This document shows, in pieces, positions 17,707 to 25,978 of a DNA stretch of 64,000 bases; position 1 is the stretch's first letter, and each line of letters begins with the position of its first letter. Made by a program: the position numbers and the translations under genes. The notes beneath the pieces were generated by a model. It had not been told where the DNA came from and made no database searches. It saw nothing but the letters and a program-made list of their open reading frames with translations. Origin of the DNA: Sideroxydans sp. CL21 (GTDB lineage Bacteria; Pseudomonadota; Gammaproteobacteria; Burkholderiales; Gallionellaceae); contig NZ_LR699166.1 in NCBI RefSeq assembly GCF_902459525.1, forward strand, positions 349,501-413,500. The letters run 5' to 3'.

Positions 17707-18930
17707 CTATCCATCGTGACTCTTCAGAATGATTTCAGAGCGGAAGACCTCGCCGACGCGCATTGTCGCAAATGGTCCGTCTGACTCCACCACACTCCTA
17801 CCAATAAGCCGTGTCCACGACGCGTGTTCTTCGTCGGCAAGTTCCTCAATGGTCGGCCTTCGCTCAAGTTCCTCCAATGCGTCGCGGTTGACTCCTTGTC
17901 TAATGATGACCATCTTAACTGGACTTCCGTTCACCATGATCCCACGTGGAAGTTCAATCGCGATCTCCCGGCCTCGGAACTTTCCGTCGAACAAATTACT
18001 GTGTTCGACGTCGTCGCGAAGTTCGCTCCGTGATCTCTTGTCCCGCTCCTCCACCATTTGTTTGCGTGCACTCTCTGCCCTACGCGATGTTTCACGCTTC
18101 TCATCAGGTCGGCGTCCGAACGGAGAAGCAACTGTCTCGGCAGTCACTTCAAAACCCGCCATTCGGAGAGCTTTGGACATTACTCCGCGATTGATTGCAT
18201 CGTCAGCGTACATAAGTTGATTGGCACTAATTTCAAATGGATCCTCCGGCTCGGGATCGACGATCTTGAGAACGCTTCCTGTTCCGCCTTCAACGTCAAT
18301 GCTCAGGCCACATACTAATCGTTGCCCAGTATGGCCGGGTGGGAAGCTGATCGCGCATTTTTGAGCAACCCCACCCGTGGGCGGTGGCCCCTTAATGCCA
18401 AGCTGCTTCTCGCCAAACTCCGAACCCGATTGAGTACCTTTGCATTCGATAACGTGCCACCGTCCTGCCGTATCTCGTGCCACGAAATCGGGCGTCTTGT
18501 TCGGTCCGCGTTTCGCGGTTCGCCGTTGAGTTGCGCCAACTGAGGCCGCAATCTTTTGCATGAAGTACCTTCCATCGACAATATGCTCCAGCGAGAGCTT
18601 TCCGCATAACCAAAGGACAGGCACACCCATGCCAAAGTCGTCACTTAGAATGGTTTTTTGATGGGCATCGAGTTCCGCAAAACTATGGGTGAGGCTCAAA
18701 TTATCCTCATGCGAAATAGCAGCAAGATATCTTACCCATGCCCAAAATTCGCTCAACGAGACGCCCGTTGACGACGTCGGAGTTGTTAAGTATCCGATCA
18801 TCATCAACATCGCCGGTATATTCAAGTCGTAAGAGCTTTGACCACTCGTGAAAGATTTGGGGAACAGTGGACGTACGCCGGGTCCAGGCCAAGTTGTTTT
18901 ATCAATGACTACTCTAAGCTTTCGGTCCAT
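17707..18930 (-). CDS. PD-(D/E)XK nuclease-like protein of unknown role
   Basis: The 407-residue product is not a recognised named family. Residues 146-165 (TPDFVARDTAGRWHVIECKG) contain D148 and E162-C-K164, the D...ExK arrangement of PD-(D/E)XK nucleases, so DNA cleavage is a reasonable inference. Positions about 140-145 are basic. A charged, helix-forming stretch (REFSRRAESARKQMVEERDK region, about 280-305) follows, then a beta-rich C-terminal end. It is a singleton: no methyltransferase, helicase or antitoxin lies next to it. It is flanked by degenerate repeat DNA, which fits a horizontally acquired restriction-like or defence gene. ATG 18930 has no strong ribosome site. Confidence 0.75.
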   Translation of the reverse strand: MDRKLRVVIDKTTWPGPGVRPLFPKSFTSGQSSYDLNIPAMLMMIGYLTTPTSSTGVSLSEFWAWVRYLAAISHEDNLSLTHSFAELDAHQKTILSDDFGMGVPVLWLCGKLSLEHIVDGRYFMQKIAASVGATQRRTAKRGPNKTPDFVARDTAGRWHVIECKGTQSGSEFGEKQLGIKGPPPTGGVAQKCAISFPPGHTGQRLVCGLSIDVEGGTGSVLKIVDPEPEDPFEISANQLMYADDAINRGVMSKALRMAGFEVTAETVASPFGRRPDEKRETSRRAESARKQMVEERDKRSRSELRDDVEHSNLFDGKFRGREIAIELPRGIMVNGSPVKMVIIRQGVNRDALEELERRPTIEELADEEHASWTRLIGRSVVESDGPFATMRVGEVFRSEIILKSHDG

Positions 18931-19173
18931 TTTTGATATTCAGTTCTCTCTGTCCTTCAATAGACGTAACCAGCCAGCGCTTCAAATTTGGCTACTGAGT
19001 TGTCAGTCAGCTGAGCATTCGCGAGATGACCTCATTGGAATTCTATTGATAGATGTTCTCTGCATTGTCCGCTTCACGCCCGGAGTCAGTCCGGCATACT
19101 GCTTTAAATCGATAGACCCGGCAACTACAAAGAATATATAGACCTGTATCTAGACCACAGCATGCTAGTGATA

Positions 19174-19194
19174 ATAGTTGCATTGCTAATTACT
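19174..19194. promoter_or_regulatory. Copy 1 of a repeated motif upstream of marR
   Basis: TAGTTGCATTGCTAATTACTA is a diverged copy of the motif found again at 19644 and 19970. Its position just before marR suggests an operator for that regulator. Confidence 0.45.
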
Positions 19195-19212
19195 ATGATA
19201 TACATTGCCTCC

Positions 19213-19629
19213 ATGTTTGATCATTGCCTGTACTTTAATACTGCGTCACTAGCCCGCCAGCTCGAAAGTGAGTGGGCCCAGGCGTTTAAACCTTTCGACT
19301 TGACGCCACCTCAGGCATTTTTGCTCCGAGCTGTATTGGATCGGCCTGGTTTAACGCAATGCGAATTTGCCGATGCAATGACAATTTCCAGGCCGACAGC
19401 GACCCGGGCACTGGACGGTCTTAAGGAAAAGGGATTGATCGAACGCCGAAGCACCGAACGTGACGGGCGTGAACAGGCCATCTATCCAACGGCACCTGCA
19501 ATCGCCATGCATGCGTCACTGAATGAAGCGAGCGTTCAAGTCAGTAAGCGGCTTAAGAAATTGTTGGGACCGGACGTTTTTGCTGACACAGTAACCAAGA
19601 TTCGGGATGTGCGCTCCGCCCTTAAGTGA
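19213..19629 (+). CDS. MarR family transcriptional regulator
   Basis: The winged-helix MarR fold is clear: LTPPQAFLLRAVLDRPGLTQ, then the recognition region SRPTATRALDGLKEKGLIERRSTERDGRE with the wing. ATG 19213 (MFDHCLYFNTASLARQL) is preferred. The open frame starts at 19162, but the upstream residues are an odd hydrophobic run unlike the family. The resulting protein is 138 residues, a usual MarR length. It precedes a DUF2917 gene and a tautomerase gene, and similar 22-bp motifs precede all three genes, suggesting it controls the set. Confidence 0.88.
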   Translation: MFDHCLYFNTASLARQLESEWAQAFKPFDLTPPQAFLLRAVLDRPGLTQCEFADAMTISRPTATRALDGLKEKGLIERRSTERDGREQAIYPTAPAIAMHASLNEASVQVSKRLKKLLGPDVFADTVTKIRDVRSALK

Positions 19630-19643
19630 GTATTTTTTTGCTG

Positions 19644-19665
19644 CATATGGTTGCATAGCTAACTA
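19644..19665. promoter_or_regulatory. Copy 2 of the repeated motif, upstream of DUF2917
   Basis: CATATGGTTGCATAGC followed by TAACTA matches copy 3 at 21 of 22 positions. It ends 15 bases before the next start codon, so it overlaps the leader and could be an operator site. Confidence 0.55.
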
Positions 19666-19679
19666 CAGGAGTAAAAATC

Positions 19680-19988
19680 ATGCAGATTGCAGTAGGAAAT
19701 GTGGTGATTGAGCTAGCAGAAGGAAGGAAGATCGCTTTTAGAGGCGCGCGCGATGTCCATCTGGAATGTACAGAAGGCAGAATCTGGCTCACAGTCGAAG
19801 GACTGGCAGATGACTTCTTGTTAGCCAAGGGAGAACGGCTACGCATCCTCAGCAATGGACTGACTCTCATACAAGGTATGCCATCCGGGTCAGCCCTCCT
19901 GGTCAGTGAGGAACCGAAGACAATCCATGAAGGAAATCGATTTGTTTGGTTTTCCCGCCTTTTTCGGCCCATATGGTTGCATAGCTAA
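19680..19988 (+). CDS. DUF2917 family protein
   Basis: The 102-residue protein shows the DUF2917 pattern: a short start, ECTEGRIWLTVEGLADDFLLAKGERLRI, then GLTLIQGMPSGSALL. Cupin-like beta structure is likely, and the function of the family is unknown. AGGAG precedes ATG 19680. Its last residues (IWLHS) are encoded inside motif copy 3, so the repeat overlaps the coding end. It lies in tandem with marR and the interrupted tautomerase gene. Confidence 0.85.
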   Translation: MQIAVGNVVIELAEGRKIAFRGARDVHLECTEGRIWLTVEGLADDFLLAKGERLRILSNGLTLIQGMPSGSALLVSEEPKTIHEGNRFVWFSRLFRPIWLHS

Positions 19989-19991
19989 TTA
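19970..19991. promoter_or_regulatory. Copy 3 of the repeated motif
   Basis: CATATGGTTGCATAGC followed by TAATTA lies across the DUF2917 stop codon, 17 bases before the tautomerase start. Confidence 0.55.
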
Positions 19992-20008
19992 ACTAGAAAG
20001 GAAATAAT

Positions 20009-20264
20009 ATGCCTATCCTGAACGTCAAAGTCAGTGCGAAGAAAACAACGGATCTTACCCAGTCCATCTCCGGCATCCTGTCGGAATTAACGGCGCGGAT
20101 CTTGCACAAAAAGCCGGAAGTTACATCCATCGCTATTGAATACGTCGACCCGGATGACTGGATTATTGGTGGAAAGTCGCTGTCTGAACTAGGCAAACAT
20201 AGCATCTATTTCGATATCAAGATCACTGACGAGACCAATACCAAAGCGGAAAAGGCTCAATATA
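20009..20264 (+). pseudogene. Tautomerase family gene, 5' part, split by IS21 element
   Basis: The product starts MPILNVKVSAKKTTDL. The catalytic Pro2 and the following pattern (ILSELTARILHKKPEVTSIAIEYVDPDDWIIGG) identify the 4-oxalocrotonate tautomerase superfamily. The frame is broken after about 85 codons by the IS inserted at 20264/20265. Removing the IS and one copy of the 5-bp duplication restores one frame to the stop at 23106, giving an uninterrupted protein of about 132 residues. GAAAGGA precedes ATG 20009. The insertion is probably recent, because both halves are otherwise intact. Confidence 0.9.
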
Positions 20265-20269
20265 TGTGA

Positions 20270-20395
20270 ACTTTCGGCGTTAGGGAGCCATTTCATTTCC
20301 GGCATTAAGGAGCCAGTAGATTGTCGGCATAAAGGCGCCACTTTATTTCCGGCGTAATGGCGCCACAGGATTTCCGGCGTTAAGGCGCCACTTTG
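20270..20395. repeat. Tandem terminal repeats of the IS21 element (left end)
   Basis: There are five consecutive units of about 25 bp, each with a core like CCGGCGTTAAGGCGCCA, the first two with GGAGCC instead of GGCGCC. Two inverted units lie at the other end (about 22907-22955). Multiple terminal repeats are characteristic of IS21 elements. Confidence 0.8.
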
Positions 20396-20482
20396 AACCC
20401 TGATCAGGGGCTCGAACTTTCATTAAGCAACTAGACTTCCGGCATTTTGCCGGGAGAGGTTGTGACTAAACGGAGGTTCGAG

Positions 20483-22003
20483 ATGTATCAGTACCGAAAT
20501 GTTTTGGTGCGCATGCGCCAAGGCGATTCTGATCGGGATATTGCCCGGTCCAAAACGATGGGACGCAAAAAACTCGCACAGGTTCGCGAGATCGCCAGCG
20601 AACGTGGCTGGCTTGCCCCCGAGTTTCCTTTGCCCGATGACGGAGTGCTGTCCACGCTGTTTGAGCGCAGGGAGGCATTGCCTGTCAGCTGTATTTCAAC
20701 GCTGGAACCCTGGCGTGATCAGATCACCAAGTGGCATGCGGCCGGTATTCAGGGCACCACCATCCACGCCACGCTGGTGCGCAATCACGGTTTTACCGGC
20801 AGTTATTCCTCGATGTATCGCTTTCTGGGGCAACTCGTTTCCCTGCAGCAGCCGGATGTTCCGCTACGCCTGACGTTCAAGCCTGGCGAAGCGGTTCAGG
20901 TTGATTTCGGTGCTGGTCCGCTCATCACCGATGTGTACACCGGCGAGATCTTCAAGACCTGGTTCTTCGTGATGACCTTGTGCTGGTCGCGTCACCAGTA
21001 TGCCGAGTTTGTCCGCGACCAGACCGTGGCGACATGGCTGGGCTGCCATCGGCGTGCGTTTGAGTCGTTCTCGGGCGTACCCTCACGCGTCATCATCGAC
21101 AATGCCAAGTGCGCCATCACCAAAGCCTGCGTCTATGAGCCGGATGTGCAACGGGCGTATGCCGAATGTGCGGAAGGATATGCGTTCAAAATCGATCCTT
21201 GTCCTCCACGGGATCCACAAAAAAAAGGAATCGTTGAGGCAGGCGTCAAATATATCAAGGGCAGTTTCCTGCCGCTGCGCGAATTCCGCGATCTGGATGA
21301 CGCCAACCGCCAGTTGCAGGCGTGGGTGATGAACGAGGCGGGCAACCGCATTCACGGCACGACCCGCGAAGCCCCTCTCAAACGCTTCGCCGAGGTGGAG
21401 AAAAGCCTGCTCAATGCTTTGCCCAGCGTTCCACCTGAGTTGGCCAGCTGGGCCAAGGTCAAAGTCCACCGTGACGCGCACGTCCAATACGAGACCAACC
21501 ACTATTCGGTGCCGTTCCGGCTGATCGGATGCGACCTGTGGTTGAAGGCGACCGGCACCATGGTGACGCTGTACCGCGAACACGAAGCGGTTGCCAGCCA
21601 TGTGCGACTGACGGGGAAAGGGCTGCGCGACACCGTGACCGACCATATGCCGCCCGAAGCGCAGGCGTGGCAAATGCAGGACACACAGTGGTGTTTGAAA
21701 TCGGCCTTGCAGATTGGTCCGGCCTGCCATGCCATGGTGCATGCCATGTTCGGCGACCATGTCTTGATCAAGATGCGTGCTGTACAGGGCGTGCTGCGGC
21801 TCAAACAGAAATACGGCGCAGCCAGATTGGAAGCGGCCTGCCAGCGCGCCAACCATTACGGCACGCCGGGCTACAAGGTGGTCAAGATCATTCTTGAGAA
21901 GGGACTGGATCAGCTCGCGCCGCTGGCAGCCTTCGACGCACTGGCCACCACATACACCCAAGGCGGCCGATTCTGCCGCGATACCCAAACCATTCTTCAA
22001 TGA
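20483..22003 (+). CDS. istA: IS21 family transposase IstA (copy 1)
   Basis: The 506-residue DDE transposase has an N-terminal helix-turn-helix (GDSDRDIARSKTMGRKKL), then a catalytic core with VQVDFGAGPL (first Asp), RVIIDNAKCAI (second Asp) and GIVEAGVKYIKGSF (Glu). ATG 20483 is preferred over an upstream TTG at 20447 because GGAGG lies seven bases before it. The stop overlaps the istB start (ATGA). An identical product is encoded at 39419-40939 on the other strand. Confidence 0.95.
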   Translation: MYQYRNVLVRMRQGDSDRDIARSKTMGRKKLAQVREIASERGWLAPEFPLPDDGVLSTLFERREALPVSCISTLEPWRDQITKWHAAGIQGTTIHATLVRNHGFTGSYSSMYRFLGQLVSLQQPDVPLRLTFKPGEAVQVDFGAGPLITDVYTGEIFKTWFFVMTLCWSRHQYAEFVRDQTVATWLGCHRRAFESFSGVPSRVIIDNAKCAITKACVYEPDVQRAYAECAEGYAFKIDPCPPRDPQKKGIVEAGVKYIKGSFLPLREFRDLDDANRQLQAWVMNEAGNRIHGTTREAPLKRFAEVEKSLLNALPSVPPELASWAKVKVHRDAHVQYETNHYSVPFRLIGCDLWLKATGTMVTLYREHEAVASHVRLTGKGLRDTVTDHMPPEAQAWQMQDTQWCLKSALQIGPACHAMVHAMFGDHVLIKMRAVQGVLRLKQKYGAARLEAACQRANHYGTPGYKVVKIILEKGLDQLAPLAAFDALATTYTQGGRFCRDTQTILQ

Positions 22004-22803
22004 GGACTACCATCATGCATCCAATTCCCGAACTGACACCCCTGCTCAAACAACTGCGCCTGTCCGGCATTCTGGACTCACTCGAGGCCCGCAACCGCGA
22101 AGCCATCGACCGCAAGCTGGCCTACACCGATTTCCTCAGCTTGCTGATTCATGACGAAGTCGCCCGGCGGGAGCAAAAGAAACTGGATATGCGACTACGA
22201 CGTGCAAGCTTCCGTAACCAAAAAACACTGGAAGGATTCGATTTCGACCGACTTCCCAATCTGAACCGCTCGGCAGTCCATGATCTGGCGACTTGCCGTT
22301 TCATTGAAGAGAAAGTCGCCGTATTGATTGTGGGTCCGTGCGGCACCGGCAAAAGTCACCTGGCGCAGTCGCTGGGTCATGCGGCTGCACGCCAGGGCTA
22401 TGACGTGCTGTTCATCACGCAAACCCAGCTCCTGAGCAGCTTGCGCGCAGCTCAGGCGACTGGCAATTATGCGCGGCGATTTAAATCCCTGGTCAAAGTG
22501 CCCCTGCTGATCATTGACGATTTCGGACTCAAACCCTTGCGTTCGCCTGAAGATGAAGACTTCCATGACTTGATCGCCGAACGCTACGAGCGTGCCGCCA
22601 CCATTCTGACCAGCAATCTCGACTTTGATGAATGGGGTGAAGCATTCGCCGCAAATAAAATGATCGGCGCAGCGACGCTGGACCGATTGCGCCACGGTGC
22701 GTATCGCGTGGTGCTGGATGGAGAGAGTTACCGCGACCCGAAGCCAATGCCGGAAAGGTCAAAAACGCCGACAGGGAAAGGAGGCAAACCTACTCAAGCC
22801 TGA
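22000..22803 (+). CDS. istB: IS21 family helper ATPase IstB (copy 1)
   Basis: IstB is the AAA+ partner of IstA that selects the target and stimulates transposition. It is 267 residues with Walker A GPCGTGKSH, Walker B LLIIDDFG and the family end AATLDRLRHGAYRVVLDGESYR. Translation may begin at ATG 22000, overlapping the istA stop, or at ATG 22015 (MHPIPELTPLLKQL), which fits the family start better. Confidence 0.95.
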   Translation: MRTTIMHPIPELTPLLKQLRLSGILDSLEARNREAIDRKLAYTDFLSLLIHDEVARREQKKLDMRLRRASFRNQKTLEGFDFDRLPNLNRSAVHDLATCRFIEEKVAVLIVGPCGTGKSHLAQSLGHAAARQGYDVLFITQTQLLSSLRAAQATGNYARRFKSLVKVPLLIIDDFGLKPLRSPEDEDFHDLIAERYERAATILTSNLDFDEWGEAFAANKMIGAATLDRLRHGAYRVVLDGESYRDPKPMPERSKTPTGKGGKPTQA

Positions 22804-22958
22804 AACAGCTACACCAGCAGCAAAACAGAGTGAAAATGCGATTGCAAAAACAGCTCATTTCACGCATTCTTTACCCCCAGTTTGAGCCCCTGATTTGGCA
22901 CTTCAAAGTGGCGCCATTACGGCGGAAATCAGTGGCGCCTTAATGCCGAAAAGTGACA

Positions 22959-23106
22959 ATATATACGCGAGTCGTTCGATGCATTCAGTAGGTTGCTTGG
23001 CGACCTTCATGAAGTGAGTTACATCTATGTCGAAGATGTACGTGCAACGTCATACGGATATGGTGGAGAGACACAGGAATACCGATATCATAACCCGGTC
23101 AGATAA
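22959..23106 (+). pseudogene. Tautomerase family gene, 3' part after the IS
   Basis: From the second ATATA copy the frame continues as Y-IRESFDAFSRLLGDLHEV, then SYIYVEDVRATSYGYGG and the stop TAA at 23104-23106. HEVSYIYVEDVRATSYGYGG is the usual C-terminal part of this tautomerase subgroup. It has no start of its own and should not be translated. Confidence 0.85.
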
Positions 23107-23199
23107 TCCGAGTGCCTATCGTCGCGTAGCCTGATTGGAAGACACACCTGAATGACGGCTCTGAAGGATGGGGGAGGACGCTGATCTACCTCGTCCATG

Positions 23200-23772
23200 T
23201 CATTTCTTGATGGTCAGGAGTGACTTCTGGATTACTTCCAACGCCGACAGAGCTGCATCCGGCGTCTGATCGTACTGCGCTCGGATAATTGCTCCGTCTA
23301 CCGCTAAGGCCAAAGCCTGCGCATCCTGCTTTCGGTGCCGAGAATTTGGCAGTAAATTTGCAATGACATTTGTCATTTCTTCCTTATGACGTCGCGTGAT
23401 CTCTGCGACTTCAGGTAGGATCGTGCCCAACTCCCCAACGCTGTTGATGAAGGCGCAACCGCGAAAGCTCTGATCAGTAAACCACTCGGCCAAGGCAGGA
23501 GAGAGCGCCTTAATTCCACCACCGTAACGTTGCAGTGCATCGATGAACCATGCCATCCAGCACAAGTGTCGATACTCCAAGAACTCAAGAATGAGGATAT
23601 TTTTGCTCGGAAAATGGCGATAGAAGGTGACTTTTGCGACACCTGATTCTGCAATGACACGGTCAATTCCGGTCGCACGGATTCCTTCTCGATAGAAGAG
23701 ATCGTGCGCCGTCAGCAGGATGCGTTCACGAGCGCTGGGAATCTGTAAATTAGGGATATTGATAGCTTGCAT
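23200..23772 (-). CDS. TetR family transcriptional regulator
   Basis: The 190-residue TetR-type repressor has an N-terminal helix-turn-helix (ILLTAHDLFYREGIRATGIDRVIAESGVAKVTFYRHFPSK in pieces; key residues G-x-x-K-V-T-F-Y-R-H-F at about 45-55). A ligand-binding domain with ALAEWFTDQSFRGCAFIN and a conserved GCAF motif follows. It diverges from the DUF1348 gene, and inverted TAGACAAGTCTGTCTA-type sites fill the gap between them, so it probably represses both itself and that gene. Confidence 0.93.
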   Translation of the reverse strand: MQAINIPNLQIPSARERILLTAHDLFYREGIRATGIDRVIAESGVAKVTFYRHFPSKNILILEFLEYRHLCWMAWFIDALQRYGGGIKALSPALAEWFTDQSFRGCAFINSVGELGTILPEVAEITRRHKEEMTNVIANLLPNSRHRKQDAQALALAVDGAIIRAQYDQTPDAALSALEVIQKSLLTIKK

Positions 23773-23781
23773 GAGTTGATT

Positions 23782-23836
23782 GTAGACAAGTCTGTCTACA
23801 ATGTATAGACTTGTCGATGTGGACAGACTTGTCTAC
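23782..23836. promoter_or_regulatory. Paired TetR-type operators
   Basis: GTAGACAAGTCTGTCTAC (23782-23799) and GTGGACAGACTTGTCTAC (23819-23836) are reverse complements with one mismatch, and each is itself nearly palindromic (TAGACA...TGTCTA). A further half-like ATAGACTTGTCG lies between them (23805-23816). The sites sit in the divergent promoter region. Confidence 0.8.
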
Positions 23837-23860
23837 ATAACAATTACTGCGGAGCTAATT

Positions 23861-24328
23861 ATGGAAGCCAAGCCACCCCTCCCACCATTTACACAAGAAA
23901 CCGCCGCCCAAAAAGTACGTTTGGCCGAAGATGCCTGGAACACCCGCGATCCGGATCGTGTTGTGCTTGTCTACACTGACGACACACGCTGGCGTAATCG
24001 TGCAGAATTTCCTGTCGGACGCGAACAAGTTCGTCAGTTTCTCGTGCGCAAGTGGGCGAAGGAACTGGACTATCGTTTAATCAAAGAGTTGTGGGCCTGT
24101 TCCGGTAATCGAATCGCCGTACGATTTGCCTATGAGTATCACGACAACACCGGTCAGTGGTTTCGTGCCTATGGCAACGAAAACTGGGAATTCAACGACC
24201 AAGGTTTCATGATGCGTCGCTACGCCAGCATCAATGATCTTGCAATCAAGGAGTCAGAGCGCAAATATTTCTGGCCTCTTGGTCGCCGCCCAGAAGATCA
24301 TCCTGGATTGAGTGACTTGGAATTGTGA
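23861..24328 (+). CDS. DUF1348 (SnoaL/NTF2-like) family protein
   Basis: ATG 23861 is chosen: GCGGAG precedes it and [31 protein letters not shown] is the standard DUF1348 start. The open frame reaches upstream to 23801 but would run through the operators. The 155-residue product has the NTF2-like fold pattern ([46 protein letters not shown]). The molecular function of the family is unknown. It is probably repressed by the divergent TetR. Confidence 0.92.
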   Translation: MEAKPPLPPFTQETAAQKVRLAEDAWNTRDPDRVVLVYTDDTRWRNRAEFPVGREQVRQFLVRKWAKELDYRLIKELWACSGNRIAVRFAYEYHDNTGQWFRAYGNENWEFNDQGFMMRRYASINDLAIKESERKYFWPLGRRPEDHPGLSDLEL

Positions 24329-24447
24329 ATGCTTTACCTGGTTGAGTGTATCCCCTCATTGATCCATGTCTGCTATACGTTAGAGACATACATTCGTAAT
24401 CTGAGCTCCCCGGAAGTGAATATCAATTAAATCTACATGGGAAATCT

Positions 24448-24753
24448 ATGACAAAGGGATATTGGGTAATTCGTGTAGATGTAACTAAGCCTGAACGATT
24501 TAAAGCTTATGCAGAAGCCAACGGTTCAGCGCTAAAGAAATACGGAGCAAAATTCTTGGCGAGAGCGGGTAATTTCGAGAATCCAGAAGGTAATACTCGG
24601 TCTCGCAATACTATAGTCGAATTTCCTTCGTACAAAGCCGCAGTCGATTGTTGGCACTCTCCTGAATATCAAGAGGCCATAAAACTTCGCCTAGATGCGG
24701 CTGCTATGGATCTTGTTATCCTTGAAGGATATGAAGGTCCACAACCATCTTGA
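24448..24753 (+). CDS. DUF1330 family protein
   Basis: The 101-residue protein begins MTKGYWVIRVDVTKPERFKAY and includes NTIVEFPSYKAAVDCWHSPEYQEAIKLR, the DUF1330 ferredoxin-like alpha/beta pattern. The function of the family is unknown. A GGGAAATCT ribosome-like site precedes ATG 24448. It lies 119 bases after the DUF1348 gene, with no terminator seen. Confidence 0.9.
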   Translation: MTKGYWVIRVDVTKPERFKAYAEANGSALKKYGAKFLARAGNFENPEGNTRSRNTIVEFPSYKAAVDCWHSPEYQEAIKLRLDAAAMDLVILEGYEGPQPS

Positions 24754-24900
24754 ATTCACGTAAGCATTAAGTCCGCTATCGGGTGTGGACATCCCTGTGG
24801 CCTGAACAGATAGCCTTTTCAGCAATCCACCATAGTTCGCCGAGGAATGATTATTCGGAATTTTTTCCGATAGAGGACGTTATCTCCCCCAAGTACTTCT

Positions 24901-25872
24901 CTACGCGCCGCGAAACTCTTTGCGATAGGCTGAAGGTTTAATGCTGAATGCTTGCCCGAAACAACGGCGGAATATCGCTGGCGAAGCAAACCCAGCCGTT
25001 TCTGCAATTATCTCGATTGACGTGTCGGTCGTTTCAAGCATGCGTTGCGAAAAGGCCAAACGCTGGTTCAGCAACCATTCCCCAACGGTTGTTCCTGTCA
25101 TCTGGCGAAACCGGCGCGTAAAAGTTCGGCGGCTCATCAATGCCCGTTCTGCTAGATCGTCCAAGGTATGCGCAGCATCCAGATTTTGCGACATCCAATC
25201 CATCAGTAGAGAAAGACGATCCGGCGTAACCGAGCTGAATATGGGTTGTTCGATGAATTGAGCCTGCCCTCCCTGCCGAAATGGGGAAACGACCATGCGT
25301 CGTGCAATGTGATTTGCGACTTCGGCGCCGTGCTCCGTACGCAGCAAATGCAGACAGCAGTCTATGGCTGTGGCACATCCGGCAGAAGTAACGATGTCCC
25401 CCTCATCCACATACAAAACATCAGGCTTTACATCGATGAGCGGATAACGCTCTGCCAATTCAGCCGCACATTTCCAATGGGTGGTTGCCTTGCGACCGTC
25501 CAGCAGTCCTGCCGCAGCCAGCACAAATGAGCCGAGACAAAAGCTGACGATTTTGGCGCCGTGCTGATGAGCTTTGCGCAACGCATCGATCAACGCTTTT
25601 GGCGGTAACTCAGCGGTGTCGTGCCAGCTCGGTACGATGACCGTTCCTGCGTCTTTGAGAGCTGCGAAACTGTGTGTGGCATGGATCGCGTAACCGGCGT
25701 TGGTCTGTATGGGAGAGTGATCAGCCGCGCACACCTTAAGCTTAAAATCGGGCACCTTACTGTTATTGGCGTCAGGGCGAAAAATGATGCACGGCACTGA
25801 CAAGTGAAATGGACTGATGCCATTGAAAGCGATGACAGCGTACGAATCCGAATTTCTTGCAGGTTTTTTCAT
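24901..25872 (-). CDS. GlxA-type AraC family regulator with DJ-1/PfpI domain
   Basis: The 323-residue protein starts at ATG 25872 (MKKPARNSDSYAVIAFNGISPF); the frame is open to 25947, but that extension is not family-like. The N-terminal half is a DJ-1/PfpI-like domain (IVSFCLGSFVLAAAGLLDGRKATTHW, with the nucleophile-elbow Cys). The C-terminal half has two AraC helix-turn-helix units (MSRRTFTRRFRQMTG and IAETAGFASPAIFRRCFGQ). It diverges from an isochorismatase-like hydrolase gene, which it may control. Confidence 0.92.
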   Translation of the reverse strand: MKKPARNSDSYAVIAFNGISPFHLSVPCIIFRPDANNSKVPDFKLKVCAADHSPIQTNAGYAIHATHSFAALKDAGTVIVPSWHDTAELPPKALIDALRKAHQHGAKIVSFCLGSFVLAAAGLLDGRKATTHWKCAAELAERYPLIDVKPDVLYVDEGDIVTSAGCATAIDCCLHLLRTEHGAEVANHIARRMVVSPFRQGGQAQFIEQPIFSSVTPDRLSLLMDWMSQNLDAAHTLDDLAERALMSRRTFTRRFRQMTGTTVGEWLLNQRLAFSQRMLETTDTSIEIIAETAGFASPAIFRRCFGQAFSIKPSAYRKEFRGA

Positions 25873-25978
25873 AATGGCCCGATTGTATCTGAAAATGGCA
25901 TTCAGGCCACTTATGTCAAAAGGCAAAGCCGGAAATACTTCGCCCACTTCGTTTTGATCAACCCGTAAGGAGACCGCT

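Larger units (their letters stand above)
20265..22958 (+). mobile_element. IS21-family insertion sequence, copy 1 (2694 bp)
   Basis: The element is bounded by TGTGAACTTTCGGCG at the left and AATGCCGAAAAGTGACA at the right, whose outer ends are related as inverted repeats beginning TGT. It is flanked by the 5-bp direct repeat ATATA (20260-20264 and 22959-22963). It holds istA and istB, the two-gene layout of IS21. The left end carries about five tandem 25-bp copies of a TTTCCGGCGTTAAGGCGCCAC-like unit (shown here in reduced form), and the right end carries two inverted ones. These are probable transposase sites. A second copy of the same length lies inverted at 38464-41157. Confidence 0.95.

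Noticed and set aside
21083-22000. 305-codon ORF antisense to istA (and its twin at 39422-40339)
   Set aside because: Present only because it is opposite the transposase; identical in both IS copies and without domain features.
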